The notes under the pieces: generated by a model
What the model saw: the letters and a program-made list of their open reading frames with translations, nothing else
The model's database searches: none
What the model was told of the DNA's origin: nothing
Source of the DNA: Paenibacillus sacheonensis
GTDB taxonomy: Bacteria > Bacillota > Bacilli > Paenibacillales > Paenibacillaceae
Direction of reading: 5' to 3'
Length of the DNA: 64,000 nucleotides
Assembly: GCF_009909195.1 (NCBI RefSeq)
Contig: NZ_JAAAMU010000016.1
Coordinates: 62,001 to 126,000 of the forward strand
Position numbers and translations under genes: made by a program
Part shown: positions 16,257 to 24,248 of the stretch, one piece after another
Position numbering within the stretch: the stretch's first letter is position 1
Layout: each line of letters begins with the position of its first letter

Positions 16257-18593
16257 ATGGCCGGCTACCGGCGTAAAACTCCGGAAGAGTTGCTGTTATC
16301 CATTTCTAAAATCCACCGCGGACGTCTCAAGATCTATATCGGCGCCGTCAGCGGTTCCGGGAAAACGTATCATATGCTGCGCGAGGGCCAAGCGCTCAAG
16401 CAGCAGGGGATCGAGGTGGTCGTATGCGCGGTTTCGACGATGCGCCGCCCGGAAACCGTCGAGCAGCTTGCGGATCTTGAACGTATTCCGAGCATCCATT
16501 GGATGAAGGGCGACGTGGAGAAGAAGGATTTGAATTTGGATGCGATCGTGGCGCGCAATCCGGAAGTGCTGCTGGTCGATTCGCTGGCGCATGAGAACAG
16601 GCCGGATGCGAAGTTTCCGACGCGGCGCGAAGATATCCGTTATTTGCTCAGCCTCGGCATCAGCGTCATCACGACGGTTAACGTTTACGAGCTGGAAGGC
16701 GTGACGGAGCAGGCTCAGAAGCTGACCGGCATTGCGCCGGAATGCACCGTATCCGCCGATCTGCTGGAGCTGGCGGACGAGGTGCGGCTGATCGACGCGT
16801 CGCCGGAGACCATTCTCAGCAGGCTAAGCGAAGGCCGGCTGAACAACGTCAAGGATCCGGAGCTGTTGAAACGCGGCAACGTCGGTAAGCTGCGCGAGCT
16901 GGCCCTTCGCCTGGTTGCGGAAGGCGTGAACGAGACGCTGGAGAAATACCGCGAGGAACAAGGGTTCATCGGACCCTCCGGCGTCTCCGAGCGTATCCTG
17001 GTCGCCGCGCAGTATCACATCAACGGTTCCATCTATATTCGGCGCGGGCAGCAGATCGCGAAGCGCCTCGGAGGCGACCTGCAGGTCGTCGTCTTCAACG
17101 ATACGAGCCAGGAGCAGACCAAGGAGCGCGAGGCGTTCAAGAAATCGATCCTGAAGCTGGTCGAGAAGGTAGGGGCCGGCTTCCGCGAGATTGCCGTCTC
17201 TGGCCGCAAGCAGGTACCGCGCGCGATGATTCGTTATGCGATGCTGATTAATGCGACGCGCATCGTCATGGGCCATTCCAAGCAGACCCGTTCGGAAGAG
17301 CTGCGCCACGGCTCCATCGCCCACAGCCTGCTGAAGCAGACGCGCAATATCGACGTGTTCTTCATGGCCGACCGCGCGGAGCATGAGGGCGAGCGGGTGC
17401 TGCCGACGAAGCGCCACGTGCAGAAGCCGCCGTCCGAGCCGTACCGCCGCCTGAGCGAGCAGGAGGTCGAGAAGAAGATCGAGCGCATCCGGCGGGGCAC
17501 GTTCAAGGTATACGTCGGGGCAGCGCCCGGCGCCGGCAAGACGTATATGATGCTGCGCGAGGGCAATGATTTGCTCCGCAAGGACATCGATGTCGTCATC
17601 GGCTATGTCGATGCGCACGGAAGACCCGATACGGAAGCCCAAATCGGCCGCTTGACGTCCGTTCCCCGCATGACGATCGGGGAGAACGGCGCCGAGGAAA
17701 TGGACGTCGCGGCGATCATCGCGCGCAATCCGGAGGTCGCGCTGATCGACGAGCTGGCGCATGCCAACGTGCCGGGCAGCCGCAACAAGCACCGCTACGA
17801 AGATATCCGCGAGCTGCTGGACGCGGGCATCTCGGTCATCTCGACGATGAACGTCCAGCATTTGGAAAGCTTGAAGGACGCCGTGGAACAAATCACGGGA
17901 ACGACGATCACGGAGACCGTGCCGGATCAATTCCTTCGCCTCGCGGACGAGATGGAGCTGATCGACGTGGCGCCAAGCGCGCTGCAGGAGCGGGTGCGGG
18001 ACGGTCAGATTTGCAGGGCCGAGGATGTGGAAGGCGAGCTTGCCGGCATCTTCAAGACCGGCAACCTGATCGCGCTGCGCGAGCTGGCGCTTCGGGAAAT
18101 CGCCGACGACGTGGATGAACGCCTGGAGTCGTGGGAGCGCAACGGCTCGCTGCGCGGACCTTGGAGACGCCACGAGTCGATCTTCGTCGGCGTCACGACG
18201 AGCAAGAACGCGGAGCGGCTTATCCGCCGCGGTTTCCGTATCGCGTACCGTCTGAAAGCAGACTGGCATGTGCATTACGTGCGTCCCGAAGGGGAGCGTT
18301 CGGCTGCCTGCGATCAGCGGATCGAGGAGATCAAGGCGCTGGTCGCCCGGCTTGGCGGCACGTTCGAGGCCGAGAGCGGCGTGGCGGCGAATCGGATTCC
18401 GGATGCGCTACTGGCGAAGGCGAACGAGCTGAAGAGCACGCAGATGATTCTGGGGCAGTCGGGTCGCGGCTTCTGGAGCCGGCTGAAGCAGAAACCGGTC
18501 ATCGATACGGTCTTGCGGGAAGGCCGGCATATGGATGTCCTGGTCGTGGCGGACTTTAATCCGAACATGGCCCTTGGGGAAGAGGAAGAATAG
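16257..18593 (+). CDS. Double KdpD sensor protein (KdpD-N/USP duplicated, no kinase)
   Basis: A 778-residue soluble protein composed of two copies of the KdpD cytoplasmic sensor unit. Copy 1: KdpD-N ATPase-like domain (about 20-230, Walker A GAVSGSGKT) plus universal-stress-protein (USP) domain (about 245-370). Copy 2: KdpD-N (about 415-620, Walker A GAAPGAGKT, Walker B-like ALIDELAHAN) plus USP domain (about 635-765). The transmembrane, GAF, DHp and HATPase parts of a full KdpD are absent, and no KdpE or KdpFABC gene is nearby. In copy 1 the Walker B-like segment reads LLVDSLAHEN, with Ser in place of Glu. The ATG follows AAAGGGG. The gene lies under a c-di-AMP riboswitch; the USP domain of S. 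aureus KdpD itself binds c-di-AMP. A role as potassium/c-di-AMP sensor or accessory to a separate kinase is inferred. Confidence 0.9.
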   Translation: MAGYRRKTPEELLLSISKIHRGRLKIYIGAVSGSGKTYHMLREGQALKQQGIEVVVCAVSTMRRPETVEQLADLERIPSIHWMKGDVEKKDLNLDAIVARNPEVLLVDSLAHENRPDAKFPTRREDIRYLLSLGISVITTVNVYELEGVTEQAQKLTGIAPECTVSADLLELADEVRLIDASPETILSRLSEGRLNNVKDPELLKRGNVGKLRELALRLVAEGVNETLEKYREEQGFIGPSGVSERILVAAQYHINGSIYIRRGQQIAKRLGGDLQVVVFNDTSQEQTKEREAFKKSILKLVEKVGAGFREIAVSGRKQVPRAMIRYAMLINATRIVMGHSKQTRSEELRHGSIAHSLLKQTRNIDVFFMADRAEHEGERVLPTKRHVQKPPSEPYRRLSEQEVEKKIERIRRGTFKVYVGAAPGAGKTYMMLREGNDLLRKDIDVVIGYVDAHGRPDTEAQIGRLTSVPRMTIGENGAEEMDVAAIIARNPEVALIDELAHANVPGSRNKHRYEDIRELLDAGISVISTMNVQHLESLKDAVEQITGTTITETVPDQFLRLADEMELIDVAPSALQERVRDGQICRAEDVEGELAGIFKTGNLIALRELALREIADDVDERLESWERNGSLRGPWRRHESIFVGVTTSKNAERLIRRGFRIAYRLKADWHVHYVRPEGERSAACDQRIEEIKALVARLGGTFEAESGVAANRIPDALLAKANELKSTQMILGQSGRGFWSRLKQKPVIDTVLREGRHMDVLVVADFNPNMALGEEEE

Positions 18594-18614
18594 AATAGAT
18601 CGGGGTTCGGACAT

Positions 18615-18661
18615 ACATGTCCGGTTCAGCAGCGGCAACGCGTTGGACCGGGCTTTTTTTG
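18615..18661 (+). terminator. Terminator of the double-KdpD gene
   Basis: Stem CCGGTTCAGC / GCGTTGGACCGG (with G-T pairs) followed by GCTTTTTTT, preceded by a small GGACAT-AC-ATGTCC hairpin. Confidence 0.75.
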
Positions 18662-18672
18662 TGTTATAAATG

Positions 18673-18690
18673 TTATGTTATCTAACATAA
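18673..18690 (+). promoter_or_regulatory. Palindromic operator candidate before the amino acid importer
   Basis: TTATGTTATCTAACATAA is a perfect 8-bp inverted repeat with a 2-bp centre, located 80 bp before the binding-protein start. It has no T-run, so it is more likely a protein site than a terminator. The regulator is unknown. Confidence 0.45.
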
Positions 18691-18770
18691 ATATTACAAA
18701 AGGATTGTATAACCGAACAATTCTTGATAGGATTGGATTGAAATTCGGATTCTATCGAGGGGGACGCGAA

Positions 18771-19655
18771 ATGAACAGAAGATTGGCGTTAGGTATTGTG
18801 ACAATTCTATCGGCTGCCCTGCTTGCCGGTTGCGGGGCGAAGAAGGTCGCCGATAATAACGAAGGCGCTGCGGCGGGCAGCGGGAACAGTGGAAATACTG
18901 CAGCGGGCAGCGAGAACGGCGTCGCCGGCGGAAACGCCGCCGAAGAGAAGACGTATCAGTTTGCCAGCGATGCCAGCTATGCACCGATGGAGTTTCTGGA
19001 TAAGGATGAGTTAAAGGGCTTCGATATCGACTTTCTCGCAGCGGTGATGAAGGAAGCCGGCCTTAAGTATGAGATCCGGAACGTCGCATGGGACGCGATG
19101 CTGGAGAGCGTCAAGCAAGGCACCGAGTTCCAAGCCGGGGTATCCAGCATATCGATCACTCCGGAACGGGGAGAAACCTATGATTTTTCCATGCCTTATT
19201 TCGAATCCAAGAACGTCATCATGGTCAAGGAAGGCAGCGACATCACGAGCGGGCTGGACCTGAAGGATAAGAAGGTCGCGCTGCAGGGCGGAACGACGGC
19301 GGATATTCTCATGACGAAGATCATGGGCGAAGGCAATACGGACTTGAAGAAGTTCGACAGCAACGCCGTCGCCCTGCTGGAGCTGGGCCAAGGCGGCGCG
19401 GATGCCGTCGTCGCGGATATCGCCATCGTGCGGGACTACATCAAGAACAATCCAGGCAAGAAATACAAGGAAGTCATGGACGACGTCAACTTCAATCCGG
19501 AGTATTACGGGCTTGCTTATCCGAAGGGCAGCGAGCTGAAGGCGCGGCTAGACCCGGCGATCAAGGCGGTTATCGAGAACGGCACGTACGCGGATATCTA
19601 CAAGAAATGGTTTGATGAAGCACCGGACACGACGCATTTGCTGGAAACGAAATGA
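18771..19655 (+). CDS. Amino acid ABC transporter substrate-binding lipoprotein (family 3)
   Basis: Receptor of a polar or basic amino acid importer, 294 residues. Lipobox LLAGC, Gly/Asn/Ala-rich linker, then SBP_bac_3 fold starting at YQFASDASYAPMEF with GFDIDFLAAVMKE and the ligand-site segments SSISITPERGETYDFSMPYF. The ATG at 18771 has a GAGGGGGA site; an upstream extension to 18675 lacks one. It is followed directly by permease and ATPase genes. The ligand (arginine, glutamine and cystine types look alike) cannot be fixed by eye. Confidence 0.92.
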   Translation: MNRRLALGIVTILSAALLAGCGAKKVADNNEGAAAGSGNSGNTAAGSENGVAGGNAAEEKTYQFASDASYAPMEFLDKDELKGFDIDFLAAVMKEAGLKYEIRNVAWDAMLESVKQGTEFQAGVSSISITPERGETYDFSMPYFESKNVIMVKEGSDITSGLDLKDKKVALQGGTTADILMTKIMGEGNTDLKKFDSNAVALLELGQGGADAVVADIAIVRDYIKNNPGKKYKEVMDDVNFNPEYYGLAYPKGSELKARLDPAIKAVIENGTYADIYKKWFDEAPDTTHLLETK

Positions 19656-19744
19656 TAAAGCGACGGCGGGGCATGCGTAATCGGGAACGTTGCGCGTGCC
19701 TTTGCTGTTCTTGCAGCCGAGCGAATGCGAAAGGGCGAGTGGAC

Positions 19745-20395
19745 ATGGACTTTAGATTCGATATTGTACGGGATTATTTGCCGCTGCTGCTGCGGGGCAC
19801 GGTATACACGGTTTGCATTTCGCTGGCGTCGATCGCGCTCGGTTCGATACTTGGGCTTGGCGTCGGCTTGGGTAAAATGTCGCGGTACTGGTTCCTGCGC
19901 TGGCCGATGCACGCATACATTAATTTTTTCCGCGGGACGCCGCTGCTTGTCCAAATTTATATGGTGCATTTCGGACTTATTCCGCTCCTCTACGGCAAGA
20001 CGGACGCGATCGCGGCGGCGGTGACCGCGTTGTCGCTCAATGCGGCGGCTTATACCGCGGAGATCTACCGGGCCGGCATTCAGTCCATCGACAAAGGACA
20101 GACGGAAGCGGCGCTGTCGATCGGCATGACGCCATGGCAGGCGATGCGGAGCGTCGTGCTCCCGCAAGCGGTGAGAAGGATGATTCCGGCGTTCGGCAAC
20201 GAGTTTATCGTGCTGCTGAAGGATTCCTCGCTGGTCGCGCTGATCGCGGCGCCCGAAATCATGTACTGGAGCAGCGCGATGAAGAATCAGTACATCCGGG
20301 TATGGGAGCCGTATTTGACGGCGGCGCTGATCTATTTTATTTTGACGTACACGCTCAATAAGCTGCTGGTTCTGCTGGAAAGGAAGGTGGCCTGA
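19745..20395 (+). CDS. Amino acid ABC transporter permease (HisM/GlnP type)
   Basis: Membrane subunit of 216 residues with five predicted helices, HEQRO/HisMQ family. The EAA loop reads [25 protein letters not shown] and the [19 protein letters not shown] segment is diagnostic. The start is uncertain: ATG 19745 gives the usual family N-terminus ([13 protein letters not shown]) but a weak ribosome site; ATG 19652, overlapping the preceding stop, would add 31 atypical residues. Confidence 0.9.
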   Translation: MDFRFDIVRDYLPLLLRGTVYTVCISLASIALGSILGLGVGLGKMSRYWFLRWPMHAYINFFRGTPLLVQIYMVHFGLIPLLYGKTDAIAAAVTALSLNAAAYTAEIYRAGIQSIDKGQTEAALSIGMTPWQAMRSVVLPQAVRRMIPAFGNEFIVLLKDSSLVALIAAPEIMYWSSAMKNQYIRVWEPYLTAALIYFILTYTLNKLLVLLERKVA

Positions 20396-20397
20396 TC

Positions 20398-21141
20398 ATG
20401 GCGTCGGCACATAGGCCCATCATTCAAGTGACGAACGTGTCGAAGCGGTTCGGCAAACACGAGGTGCTGTCGGACATATCGCTCGACGTCGCGCCGCGCG
20501 AGGTGCTCGTCGTCATCGGACCTTCCGGATCCGGCAAGTCCACCTTGCTGCGCTGTCTCAACTTACTGGAGCAGCCGAGCGGCGGAGAGATCGTCATCGA
20601 CGGCAAGCCGCTGCTGGCGAAGGAGACGAATATCGTCGCCGTCCGCGCGGAGCTCGGCATGGTGTTCCAGCAATTCAACCTTTTCCCGCATCTGAAGGTG
20701 CTGGACAACATCACGCTGGGACCGGTGCGCGTCCGCAAATGGCCGGCGGCAAAGGCGCGCGACAAGGCGCTGGAGCTGCTGCGCAAGGTCGGCTTGGAGG
20801 ACAAAGCCGGCGCTTATCCGGCGTCGCTCTCCGGCGGTCAAGCACAGCGTGTCGCGATCGCCCGCGCGCTCGCCATGGAGCCGAAGATCATGCTCTTCGA
20901 CGAGCCGACGTCAGCGCTCGATCCCGAGATGGTCGGCGAGGTGCTGGCCGTCATGAAACGGCTGGCGAAGGAAGGGATGACGATGGTCGTCGTCACCCAT
21001 GAGATGGGCTTCGCCCGCGAGGTCGGCGACCGGGTCCTCTTCATGGAGCAGGGCCGCATCATCGAACAGGGGGAGCCGAAGGCGCTGTTCGAGCGTCCGC
21101 AGCAAGAGCGGACGCGGGCTTTTCTGTCCAAGGTGCTGTAA
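20398..21141 (+). CDS. Amino acid ABC transporter ATP-binding protein (GlnQ/HisP type)
   Basis: ATPase of 247 residues: Walker [11 protein letters not shown]-loop [11 protein letters not shown] (typical of polar amino acid importers), signature LSGGQAQRV, Walker [15 protein letters not shown], switch His in VVTHEMGFA. It starts 2 nt after the permease stop, with GGAAAGGTGG upstream. It completes the three-gene amino acid importer. Confidence 0.95.
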   Translation: MASAHRPIIQVTNVSKRFGKHEVLSDISLDVAPREVLVVIGPSGSGKSTLLRCLNLLEQPSGGEIVIDGKPLLAKETNIVAVRAELGMVFQQFNLFPHLKVLDNITLGPVRVRKWPAAKARDKALELLRKVGLEDKAGAYPASLSGGQAQRVAIARALAMEPKIMLFDEPTSALDPEMVGEVLAVMKRLAKEGMTMVVVTHEMGFAREVGDRVLFMEQGRIIEQGEPKALFERPQQERTRAFLSKVL

Positions 21142-21194
21142 CGGCGGTCGTGGAGTTTATGGCAAGCTGAGTGAATCTTTCCCTCTAATCAAAC

Positions 21195-21234
21195 AAAACG
21201 CTGGGAGTCCGATTGCGGACCTCCCAGCGTTTTT
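21195..21234. terminator. Bidirectional terminator between convergent genes
   Basis: AAAACGCTGGGAG ... CTCCCAGCGTTTTT with an inner TCCG/CGGA pairing; T-runs on both strands. It serves the amino acid importer (+) and the aminopeptidase gene (-). Confidence 0.92.
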
Positions 21235-21295
21235 GCTTGTCTGACGTAATTCGTTTCAATGGAGCATGAACCGGCGACCGGCGACGCGGCCTGAT

Positions 21296-22531
21296 TTAGA
21301 TGGCCCAGTTGCCGCCGCGCATAAGCGGTTCGGCCGAACCGTCGGCGCGGATGCCGTCGATGTCGAGCTCGGCGGAACCGATCATGAAGTCGACGTGAAC
21401 GAGGCTGGTGTTAAGGCCTGCGGCGATTTGCTGCTCTTCGTTCATTTCTTTGCCGCCCTCGATGCAGAAGGCGTACGCTTTGCCGATCGCAAGATGGCAG
21501 GAGGCGTTCTCGTCGAACAGCGTATTGTAGAAGATGACGTTCGTATCCGAAATCGGCGAACGGTGCGGCACGAGCGCGACTTCGCCCAAGAACGCGGCGC
21601 CTTCGTCGGTGCCGATGAGGTTCTTCAGCACCTCCAGCCCTTCTTCCGCTTGAATGTCGACCACCTTGCCGTCCTTGAATGTGAGGACGAAGTCCTTGAT
21701 CAGATTGCCGCCGTAGCTGAGCGGCTTCGTGCTGGTGACGGTGCCGTTCACGCCGCCGCGAAGCGGAGCGGTGAACACTTCTTCCGTCGGCATGTTGGCG
21801 ACGAAGATATCGCCTTTGGCGTTCTCGCTGCCCGCGCTGATCCAAATATGGCCGGGCGCAAGCTCCAGCGTCAGGTCCGTGCCCGGGCCCGTGTAGCGGA
21901 GCGCGAAGTACTTCTTCTCGTTCAGGAAGGCGGCCTTCGTATCGAGCGTCTCGATATGCGTCTTCCAAGCGGCTACCGGATCCGGCTCGTTGATGCGCGT
22001 CGCCGCGAAGATCGCATCCCACAGCGCATCCTCCTGCTGCTCGGCCGCAACGTCCGGGAACACTTTGGCTGCCCAGTCCTGCGAAGGCACGGCTACGATC
22101 GACCAGCTCACTTTGTCCGACATCGTGTATGTACGCCATGTCTTGAGCGCGATGCCGGCTGCCTTGTTGGCATTGGCGATCCGCTCCGGGTTGATGCCCT
22201 TCAGCAGATCGGGGTTGGCCGCGATGATGCTAAGGAAAGCCGCGTTGTCCTTGGCCATATCTTCCCAGCCCTGCGCGCGCCATTGCGGGTATTCCGTAAA
22301 GGCTTCGTCCGGAGCGAGCTCGTACTTGGTGCGGGTAACGACGTCGTCGTTCCACTCGACGTGCACGTTTTTGGCGCCGACTTCGTAAGCTTTCTTCACG
22401 ACCATGTGCACGAACGGCGCGGACGAGATGCCGGCCGTCACGACAAGCGTTTGTCCCGGCTGCACGTTCACGCCGACCTCGACGGCAAGCGCCGCGTAGC
22501 GTTCGAGCTTCGTTTGGAAATCATTTATCAT
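21296..22531 (-). CDS. Aminopeptidase, M29 (AmpS/aminopeptidase T) family
   Basis: Cytosolic dinuclear-metal aminopeptidase of 411 residues, the usual size. Typical M29 segments are visible: LGEVALVP (metal-binding Glu), NASCHLAIG (His), NTSLVHVDFMIG (His/Asp) and the C-terminal LDIDGIRADG. It releases N-terminal residues from peptides, which would suit peptide import elsewhere in the window. I start it at the ATG 22529-22531, 6 nt after TAAGGAG; the upstream in-frame GTG overlaps that site. Transcribed toward the bidirectional terminator. Confidence 0.93.
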   Translation of the reverse strand: MINDFQTKLERYAALAVEVGVNVQPGQTLVVTAGISSAPFVHMVVKKAYEVGAKNVHVEWNDDVVTRTKYELAPDEAFTEYPQWRAQGWEDMAKDNAAFLSIIAANPDLLKGINPERIANANKAAGIALKTWRTYTMSDKVSWSIVAVPSQDWAAKVFPDVAAEQQEDALWDAIFAATRINEPDPVAAWKTHIETLDTKAAFLNEKKYFALRYTGPGTDLTLELAPGHIWISAGSENAKGDIFVANMPTEEVFTAPLRGGVNGTVTSTKPLSYGGNLIKDFVLTFKDGKVVDIQAEEGLEVLKNLIGTDEGAAFLGEVALVPHRSPISDTNVIFYNTLFDENASCHLAIGKAYAFCIEGGKEMNEEQQIAAGLNTSLVHVDFMIGSAELDIDGIRADGSAEPLMRGGNWAI

Positions 22532-22917
22532 TGAAAACACTCCTTACGTTCATATAGCCCCATTTTAGCATAAAAGGTCTTCAAACCCTAAAGCGGGAAG
22601 GGGTCAGGAATGAAATTCCAGCAGAAGCGGAAGAAGGAAAATCCGCTTGCGCGGGGATGCTTGAACTTGAATCCAAGTAGTCGTAGATCAGGAAAATAGA
22701 CGAAGCTTCTTCGGAAAATTTTGCGAACATATTTTCGCATAAACTGCTGTACGCACGGTAGAAGTGCGCTATACTAGGAAATACTAGAAATACAACTGGG
22801 GCTTGGCAGGCGGAGAAGGAGAAGGCGAGGGAGAAGAAGCGGACGAAAGTAACGCGGACGCGCTTCGAGCAGCATGAGCCGTCTCGCTGCCGCCGACATG
22901 AAAGGAAGGATCGAGGA
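22532..22917. other. Intergenic region without a gene
   Basis: Divergent spacer between the aminopeptidase and the alkyltransferase-like gene. A TATACT hexamer (about 22769-22774) could be a -10 for the plus-strand gene, but no matching -35 is clear. Frames on either strand overlap the neighbours and lack ribosome sites. Confidence 0.4.
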
Positions 22918-23259
22918 TTGACGCCATTTACAGCAGACGTAGTGAACATCATTCGGGGCATACCGCCCGGCAGGGTCATGACCTACGGCGGAATCGCGGA
23001 ACGGGCGGGGAGCCCGCGCGCCGCGAGGCAGGTGGTGCGCATTCTCCACTCCATGAGCGGGAAGCACGATTTGCCGTGGCACCGCGTCATTAATGCCAAA
23101 GGCGAAATCGCCATCGGCAGCGACGAGGGGCGGTTCATGCAGCGCGCGCTCCTGGAAGAGGAGGGCGTCTACGTCAACCCGGCGGGCGTCGTCGATCTGG
23201 CGGAATTCCGGTTCGAGCCGGACCGGGACCTGCCTTACGGTAAGAATGTTGAAAGTTGA
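22918..23259 (+). CDS. Alkyltransferase-like protein (ATL, MGMT-related DNA repair)
   Basis: Small MGMT-fold protein of 113 residues. The active-site PCHRV of O6-alkylguanine transferases reads PWHRV here, with Trp54 in place of the reactive Cys, which defines the ATL group. ATLs bind O6-alkylguanine lesions without repairing them and hand them to nucleotide excision repair. Other DNA-handling parts are kept: PPGRVMTYG with Tyr23, the Arg finger region RAARQVVR, and EGV near the C-terminus. A TTG start at 22918 is used because AAAGGAAGG lies 8 nt upstream. Confidence 0.9.
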   Translation: MTPFTADVVNIIRGIPPGRVMTYGGIAERAGSPRAARQVVRILHSMSGKHDLPWHRVINAKGEIAIGSDEGRFMQRALLEEEGVYVNPAGVVDLAEFRFEPDRDLPYGKNVES

Positions 23260-23294
23260 ATGTTGGATGAAATGAAGGAAAGAAGGATGTATCG

Positions 23295-24215
23295 GTGCCC
23301 AGACTCGTCTATGCCGCGCTTCTCTGTTTGAGTCTTATCTGGGGCGGGTCGTTTTATTTCATCAAAATGCTGTTGCACGACTTCGGGCCGTGGTCCATCG
23401 CGTGCCTGCGCTCGACCTGCGGACTGCTCGTCGTGCTGCTCGTCATGCTTGCCTTGCGCAAGCCGTTCGGCTTTCGCGCGATTCCATGGTTAGCGATGTT
23501 CGCGATGGCAGTCATTAATACGGCGCTGCCCTGGACGCTCATCGCATTCAGCGAACAGCGGATTACGAGCGGAATGGCCTCGATTCTGAATGCGACCACG
23601 CCGGTATGGACGGTGCTCGTCGGCATGGCGTTTTTCCGCGGTCGGTCCGGCCGTATGCAGTGGGTCGGCCTCGGCGTCGCCATGATCGGTCTGCTCGTCC
23701 TGCTGGGGATCAGGCCCGGCGCGCTGCTGTCCGTGGACGGGATCGGATTTGCCGGCATGATGGCTGCGGCTTGCTGCTACGGCGTCGGCTCCCAGCTGTC
23801 CAAGCGGCTGTCCGTGCGCGGCTGTACGACGTATCAGATCACCTATGGGACGCTGCTCAGCAGTGCGGTACTATGCGGGGTCATGTCCTTAACGACGGAA
23901 TCGATCCCGTTCTCGCGCCTGACATCCATGTCCACGCTGCCGATGCTCGTCGGCCTGGGCGCGTTCGGTTCCGGCATTGCCTATTTGTTGTTCTATTACA
24001 TGGTGGAGAAAGGAAGCGCCGAGTTCGCCTCCATGGTCACGTATCTCGTGCCGTCGACGGCTTTGGTGTGGGGCTGCGTGCTTCTGAACGAGTCGATCCG
24101 ATGGAATATGCTTGCCGGGCTCGCCATTATTCTGGCCGGCGTCTTCCTGGCCGGACGCAAGGGGCCGGGCGGCGAACGGCTGCCGGCGCGAAGGAAAGGC
24201 GTTCCATCGAGTTAA
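23295..24215 (+). CDS. EamA/DMT superfamily transporter
   Basis: Drug/metabolite-type permease of 306 residues with ten predicted transmembrane helices arranged as two EamA repeats (about 10-140 and 150-290). Recognisable family segments are WGGSFYFIKMLL near the N-terminus, ALPWTLIAFSEQRITSGMASILNATTPVWT in the first repeat and the matching GSAEFASMVTYLVPSTALVWGCVLLNE in the second. GTG start after AGAAGGA. Cargo is unknown; exporters of amino acids or small metabolites are common in the family. It lies 35 bp after the ATL gene. Confidence 0.9.
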   Translation: MPRLVYAALLCLSLIWGGSFYFIKMLLHDFGPWSIACLRSTCGLLVVLLVMLALRKPFGFRAIPWLAMFAMAVINTALPWTLIAFSEQRITSGMASILNATTPVWTVLVGMAFFRGRSGRMQWVGLGVAMIGLLVLLGIRPGALLSVDGIGFAGMMAAACCYGVGSQLSKRLSVRGCTTYQITYGTLLSSAVLCGVMSLTTESIPFSRLTSMSTLPMLVGLGAFGSGIAYLLFYYMVEKGSAEFASMVTYLVPSTALVWGCVLLNESIRWNMLAGLAIILAGVFLAGRKGPGGERLPARRKGVPSS

Positions 24216-24248
24216 GCCCTTGAGGGCAAAGGAAATGGGGGAAACGGC

